From contig OY855914.1 of assembly GCA_963693305.1 (NCBI GenBank), positions 26,398,972-26,462,971 of the forward strand: a stretch of DNA of 64,000 nucleotides. Direction: 5' to 3'. The notes beneath the pieces were generated by a model. It did no database searches. It worked only from the letters and a program-made list of their open reading frames with translations, and had not been told where the DNA came from. How positions within the stretch are numbered: position 1 is the stretch's first letter; every line of letters begins with the position of its first letter. The translations under genes and the position numbers were made by a program. Shown here piece by piece: positions 60,377 through 64,000 of the stretch. The stretch comes from Meandrina meandrites. Taxonomy: Eukaryota; Cnidaria; Anthozoa; Scleractinia; Meandrinidae.

Positions 60377-63230
60377 AGTCAGTCAGTCAGATAGTCAGTC
60401 GACCAGTCAGTTGTTAGGTAGGTTGGCTCATTAACGCTTTATCACTATTAATTTGCAGGAGTTGCTGTCAAAGAATCCTTCTGCTCTGCAGAGTCTTGTC
60501 CCTGTTCTTCGGATAACAAATGTCCTTTCATCAGCCTGACGTGTCAATGCCCCTGTACCTCCCCCTTGGATTTTCATTACTGTAGCAGTCAGTTCCCCGA
60601 CAACAGGTTGGTAAGACTGCTAATTTCAAAATACAACTTCAAAAAGAATTTACACTACACAAGAACAATGAATAACTGCGATACTTCCTTTAAACTTGAA
60701 TCTGACAGTCGTGTGTAGTTGACAAACGTACGAATTTGTGGTGCGGCTGAATGTTACTTTACCCTTCTTTTTGCATTGTATTATTTTCAGTCTTCCTATT
60801 TGCCCACCTTCAGCCCCTGAGGCTCAACCAGCCAGCGACAACAGCTCCCCCGTCCCTAAAAAGAAATGCAAAGATCCCATGTCAGGATTACAGAAATGTT
60901 TTGATCCACACTGCAGTGAAAGAAACAGTTCTGAATGTGAAGGCATAGTTGGTTGCTATTGGTGTAAAAGCAACAAGGACGATGTACCTTTAAAAGAACC
61001 TTACTGTGCTAGTTCTGAGGTGTGCTTCAGAGGAAAAGAAGGTAAAACTCTTTGTTAAACTGGTTTAAGAACCTCAGATGTCCTTTATCCTGAGTTTAAG
61101 GAAGAATTGTTCATCATCATCCTATATCATGTAATGTCCGGGGCTTTTATACCTTTGAACAATTTTGAAATTCAGATTAGAGGGCAAACCTCGATATATC
61201 AAATGGCTTTATAGCAGAGACCTCGGTATAACGAACGATGTTCTTCAGCCCGTTTTAATTAAGCCACATGGAGAAAAACATTAATAAAGAAGTTCTTTGG
61301 TACTTTATTCATCCGTGTTCCACTGTATTTAAAGTGCTGACAAATCGCCTCATGTACAAGCCAACGGGGGTGGAAGCGAAATCATTGGACTTTGGATATT
61401 TATGATTCCTGTCTTGTTTTACCTCAATGATTCGTGATTCATTTAAAAATTTTATTCCATATTCATGATTCATTTGTCATTATTTTCATCCAGTTTTGAA
61501 ATAACTTTACCGTGTGTAACGCAGTCAAGTTGATAGATAAGGGATGAAGATTTGAATCGCAGATTCAGTGTTTTCCTGTACGGGGTCTGGGGACATGATA
61601 TTTTGAAAATTCGACGCTTGAAAATGCTATTTTCGGCCATTTCTGTGATATAACTGTTAAGAAGTTTCGTAGTTTGCATTCTATTTTCACACGCCTCCAA
61701 TATCCATGAAAGCATGTTCATTTGTTATTCATGATTCTTTTAGCCATCTCTTGTTATTCATGATTCCCAACTTTTAGACACGAAGATTCATGATTCCTAC
61801 CAATTTTACAGCTATGATTCATGATTCCACCCCGATTAAGTCATCGTAAATTACACGATAACTTAATTCGAGCACTATTCCTGAAACACGGACAGTCTAA
61901 TGTGAGTGTGTATTTTATTCGTTTACAGCTGAACAAGCAAAATGTCCAGTGGAGTCAAATCGTAGCATAAATAGCAAAAACATTCTCACAGACGACAAAA
62001 GTTCGTCGATGGGTGCTATTATAGGAATTGCAGTTGGTTGCACCGCTGTTGTGGCTCTTATAGTGATTATCACATTCTTGGTAAGCACAGAAACGTTATC
62101 ACTACCAATGATGATCTTTGACATCAGCTTTGTAAGTAGCAAGCAACATGATTTACACCCGTAATTTCTTGAATACAGGTATTCAATTATCTCAGTAATT
62201 TGTTTAACTATAGCGATGAAAAAATGAGCTTTTTCTTATTGGAGGGAAGGTGCAGAGAATTCTTTGCTTCTTGAGGACCCTTATTAGACAACTTCCAACT
62301 GGTTGTTTTGTTTATTATGTAACAAGCATTTAATTGATTAATAAATTAATTATTTAATTTTTAAATACTTCATAAAATCTTTTTCTGTTGCATCTTTAGG
62401 CAATAAAACATCGCCGTAACTTAAACAGGCCTTCCATTGACAAGAACAAGAGTGCTTCCACGCGAGAGATCATCGATCTTGAAAACGCACCAGATCCCAC
62501 TACACGTCCGCCAGCAGCTCTTCCCGAATCTGAGAATCCAAATCCTGATGATGAGAATTATGACGATCCTGACCAATTACAGCTTCCCCGCCAAGCGTCA
62601 GTAGTTTCAATTCAGTGGCCATCACCTTATGATGAAATCAGAGCCCGGTCTAGCGATAAACCTCCAGCACCTCCAGCTCTCCCCCCTGCAAGGAAAACGT
62701 CCATTGTAACCGCACCAATCATTCCTCGACCATTGAGCCACCCGGAATCATTTCCGGAGGGAAGGGTAGAGTACAGAGCGAGGAGAGAGTCCAGTAGGCA
62801 TCCACAGCCACCACCTATGCCTCAGAACAGAAGGATATCAGCTGTTGACTGCCCAAACCCGGCTGACATTCAGCCACCAGACGTTCCTAAGAAGAAACGC
62901 ACATCTCTAGTAATTCCACCACCACCCGTGACCTCTACAGAAAGAAGGAACTCAGAAGATAAGCCAAGGACGCCTACATCTGATCAAAACAGGCTGCCTT
63001 CTTCACCTTCCTCGCATTCCTCGCCAGCTGCTACCGGGAAGGGAGAGCACAAATATAGCAATATACCTTCACCTCTTACTGAGCCAAGGGCTTTGTGTGA
63101 TACCAGTTCGATGCCACCATCTGGTGAAGCGAGAGAGCAATGTGACTCTGTCAGGCCGGCTCTTTCACAGCACGAAAGTTGTGGTTCTATTGTCCTTGAC
63201 AATTTTGGCTACATAGAATGCGTCCCATAA
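53575..63230 (+). CDS. VWA and Cache domain-containing membrane protein with long cytoplasmic tail (15 exons, 1373 aa)
   Basis: Exons: 53575-53742, 54447-55034, 55175-55319, 55416-55717, 56173-56305, 56662-56935, 57200-57396, 57501-57581, 58332-58650, 59377-59565, 59717-60060, 60459-60606, 60791-61041, 61929-62080, 62400-63230; 4122 nt in frame. Order: signal peptide (about 1-30), VWA N-terminal region, VWA domain with MIDAS DISAS at 223 and FLTDG, Cache-type domain (TDINMED), second Cache-like part, Cys-rich stalk with CQCPC, one membrane helix (about 1074-1097) and a 276-residue tail. Phases match the minus-strand copies through exon 13, and exons 7, 8 and 10 have identical lengths, so it is a true but older paralogue. 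It differs by splitting off the tail into its own exon. The tail is proline-rich (PPAPPALPPARK) with tyrosines in YDEI, YSNI and YIEC contexts. Exon 12 ends at 60606 because the later donor gives a stop. Confidence 0.92.
57689..57850. mobile_element. Foldback MITE in intron 8
   Basis: Ends CATCCGAGTGCATTGTTGAG and CTCAACAATGCACGAGGATG are inverted. The arms continue through TATATAAGCAC and GAATTTTTAAG motifs to a centre GAAGCACGAGGCGTAGCCGAG, making an almost full-length palindrome. Confidence 0.85.
60118..60412. repeat. GTCT/CAGT microsatellite cluster in intron 11
   Basis: Alternating blocks of GTCT and AGTC repeats cover almost 300 bp between exons 11 and 12. It is simple repeat, with no spacer pattern that would suggest an array of another kind. 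Confidence 0.95.
61100..61860. repeat. Degraded elements in intron 13, including TGATTCATGATTC repeats
   Basis: 61195-61330 resembles a pogo-like MITE (CCTCGGTATAACGAAC and CACTGTATTT ends). From about 61400 to 61830 the motif TTCATGATTC or ATTCATGATTC recurs at least seven times. No coding content is supported. Confidence 0.5.
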
Positions 63231-63745
63231 AGTACGCCGCTGGACAAAACATTCCTCAGCAACCATTCTCGTACACTAGGCCACTGCGGGGGCCACAACT
63301 TTGACAACTTTGGGTGTTATCTGAAATGTGGAAAAAGATTAATAGCTAACGTGGTCGCGTCTTATTTAATAACTAGACTGCATTAGGCCTAGTTCCACTT
63401 AATCCCGCTCACGAAAAAAACAAAAACTTGAAATATTACTTGACTAACCTGCGATAATATAGCATCCTACCGACCCTTCCCTGCGTAAGTCGCTCTATGC
63501 TACTAAAGCCATTTTTGCCGTCAGTATCCAAACATGTACCAGTGAAGTAGGATTACTAGTTTAAACAAGATAGCAATTTTAGGTTTCGGCCATATGCATA
63601 TTAGCAAGATCAAAAGCAGCCTACTTGCATGCTTGCACTGGTGCTCAAAATTATCGTATATTTTTTAACACACTGCCTCAAGGCATCTGTTGCATTGTTT
63701 TTGTATAATAAACATATTGTGACAGTAGGATGAAATAAACATCTT
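63231..63745 (+). terminator. 3' UTR and polyadenylation signals of the third VWA/Cache gene
   Basis: Two AATAAA hexamers lie at 63707-63712 and 63734-63739, about 480-510 bp after the stop codon at 63230, with no intervening gene. Use of either site is inferred. Confidence 0.55.
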
Positions 63746-64000
63746 AAAAGTTGTCGACAGAGTGGTCTATCGTCGGTAACTAGTGCCATCTTGGTAGGGC
63801 TTATACGTTTCCCAAGAGTCAATTTAAAAATTCAAACAAGATGAAGAACTGCGCGACAGAATAGAGAATGCGGTGGCCTAAAATGCTCAAGTGGAAAGGG
63901 AAAATACTAGCGCAGTACCCCAAAGGAGGGAATATCACCAAGCAGTCAGGCAGTGTAGGCACATTTTTCGTAGCCTCGTAACTGGCCTCGTTTTAAGCCT
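63746..64000. other. Flank, nothing recognised
   Basis: No open frame, repeat or element was recognised in the last 255 bases. Confidence 0.5.

Noticed and set aside
60118..60412. CRISPR-like regular repeat
   Set aside because: Pure tetranucleotide repeats without spacers, in an intron of a eukaryotic gene.
62733..63230. Separate proline-rich gene
   Set aside because: It is the in-frame end of exon 15 of the VWA/Cache gene, and no ATG is present at 62733.

Overview
This is eukaryotic DNA: genes are split by GT-AG introns, coding density is low, and the rest is dense with SINEs, LINE fragments, MITEs, foldback elements, satellites and microsatellites. The protein content (multi-copy VWA-plus-Cache membrane proteins, a DUF3504/Crypton-like fragment) and a tRNA-derived SINE of a type I associate with stony corals suggest an anthozoan cnidarian, most likely a scleractinian coral. 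That placement is inference. I see no bacterial or operon organisation, no CRISPR array and no rRNA.

Layout. 1-1041 is the 5' part of a Polinton/Maverick-like family-B DNA polymerase on the minus strand, cut by the window edge. 1042-4166 is non-coding: repeated promoter-like modules, a MITE, a 197-bp satellite, a tRNA-derived retropseudogene and an orphan promoter-like cluster. 4257-10645 (minus) is a truncated VWA/Cache gene (copy A, exons 1-8). 11136-15222 (plus) is a divergently transcribed four-exon gene for a secreted cysteine-rich protein of 189 aa. 15223-22800 is a transposon graveyard. 22819-37725 (minus) is a complete 14-exon VWA/Cache gene (copy B, 1113 aa), again paired head-to-head with a second copy of the cysteine-rich gene at 38216-48429 (plus). 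49531-53505 is a tandemly duplicated upstream region, followed by a third, more diverged VWA/Cache gene at 53575-63230 (plus, 15 exons, 1373 aa) with a long cytoplasmic tail.

The core of the window is a segmental duplication: 4167 to about 15246 corresponds to 27093 to about 48455. Each copy carries the same head-to-head pair, a receptor-like VWA/Cache gene and a secreted Cys-rich gene separated by about 490 bp. The copies differ by clean insertions with recognisable empty sites: a SINE and a hAT-like MITE in copy A; a hAT-like MITE, a 4.4-kb TTAA transposon, a 6-kb satellite array and a LINE tail in copy B. Copy A's receptor stops inside intron 8, so it lacks the second Cache region, Cys-rich stalk and membrane anchor.

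How the genes may work together (inference): the VWA/Cache proteins resemble CACHD1/alpha2delta-type extracellular proteins with a MIDAS metal site. The linked secreted Cys-rich protein may simply share a promoter or may be functionally connected. Nothing in the sequence proves an interaction. Exon coordinates were worked out by hand from splice sites and reading phase. All complete gene models close in frame.
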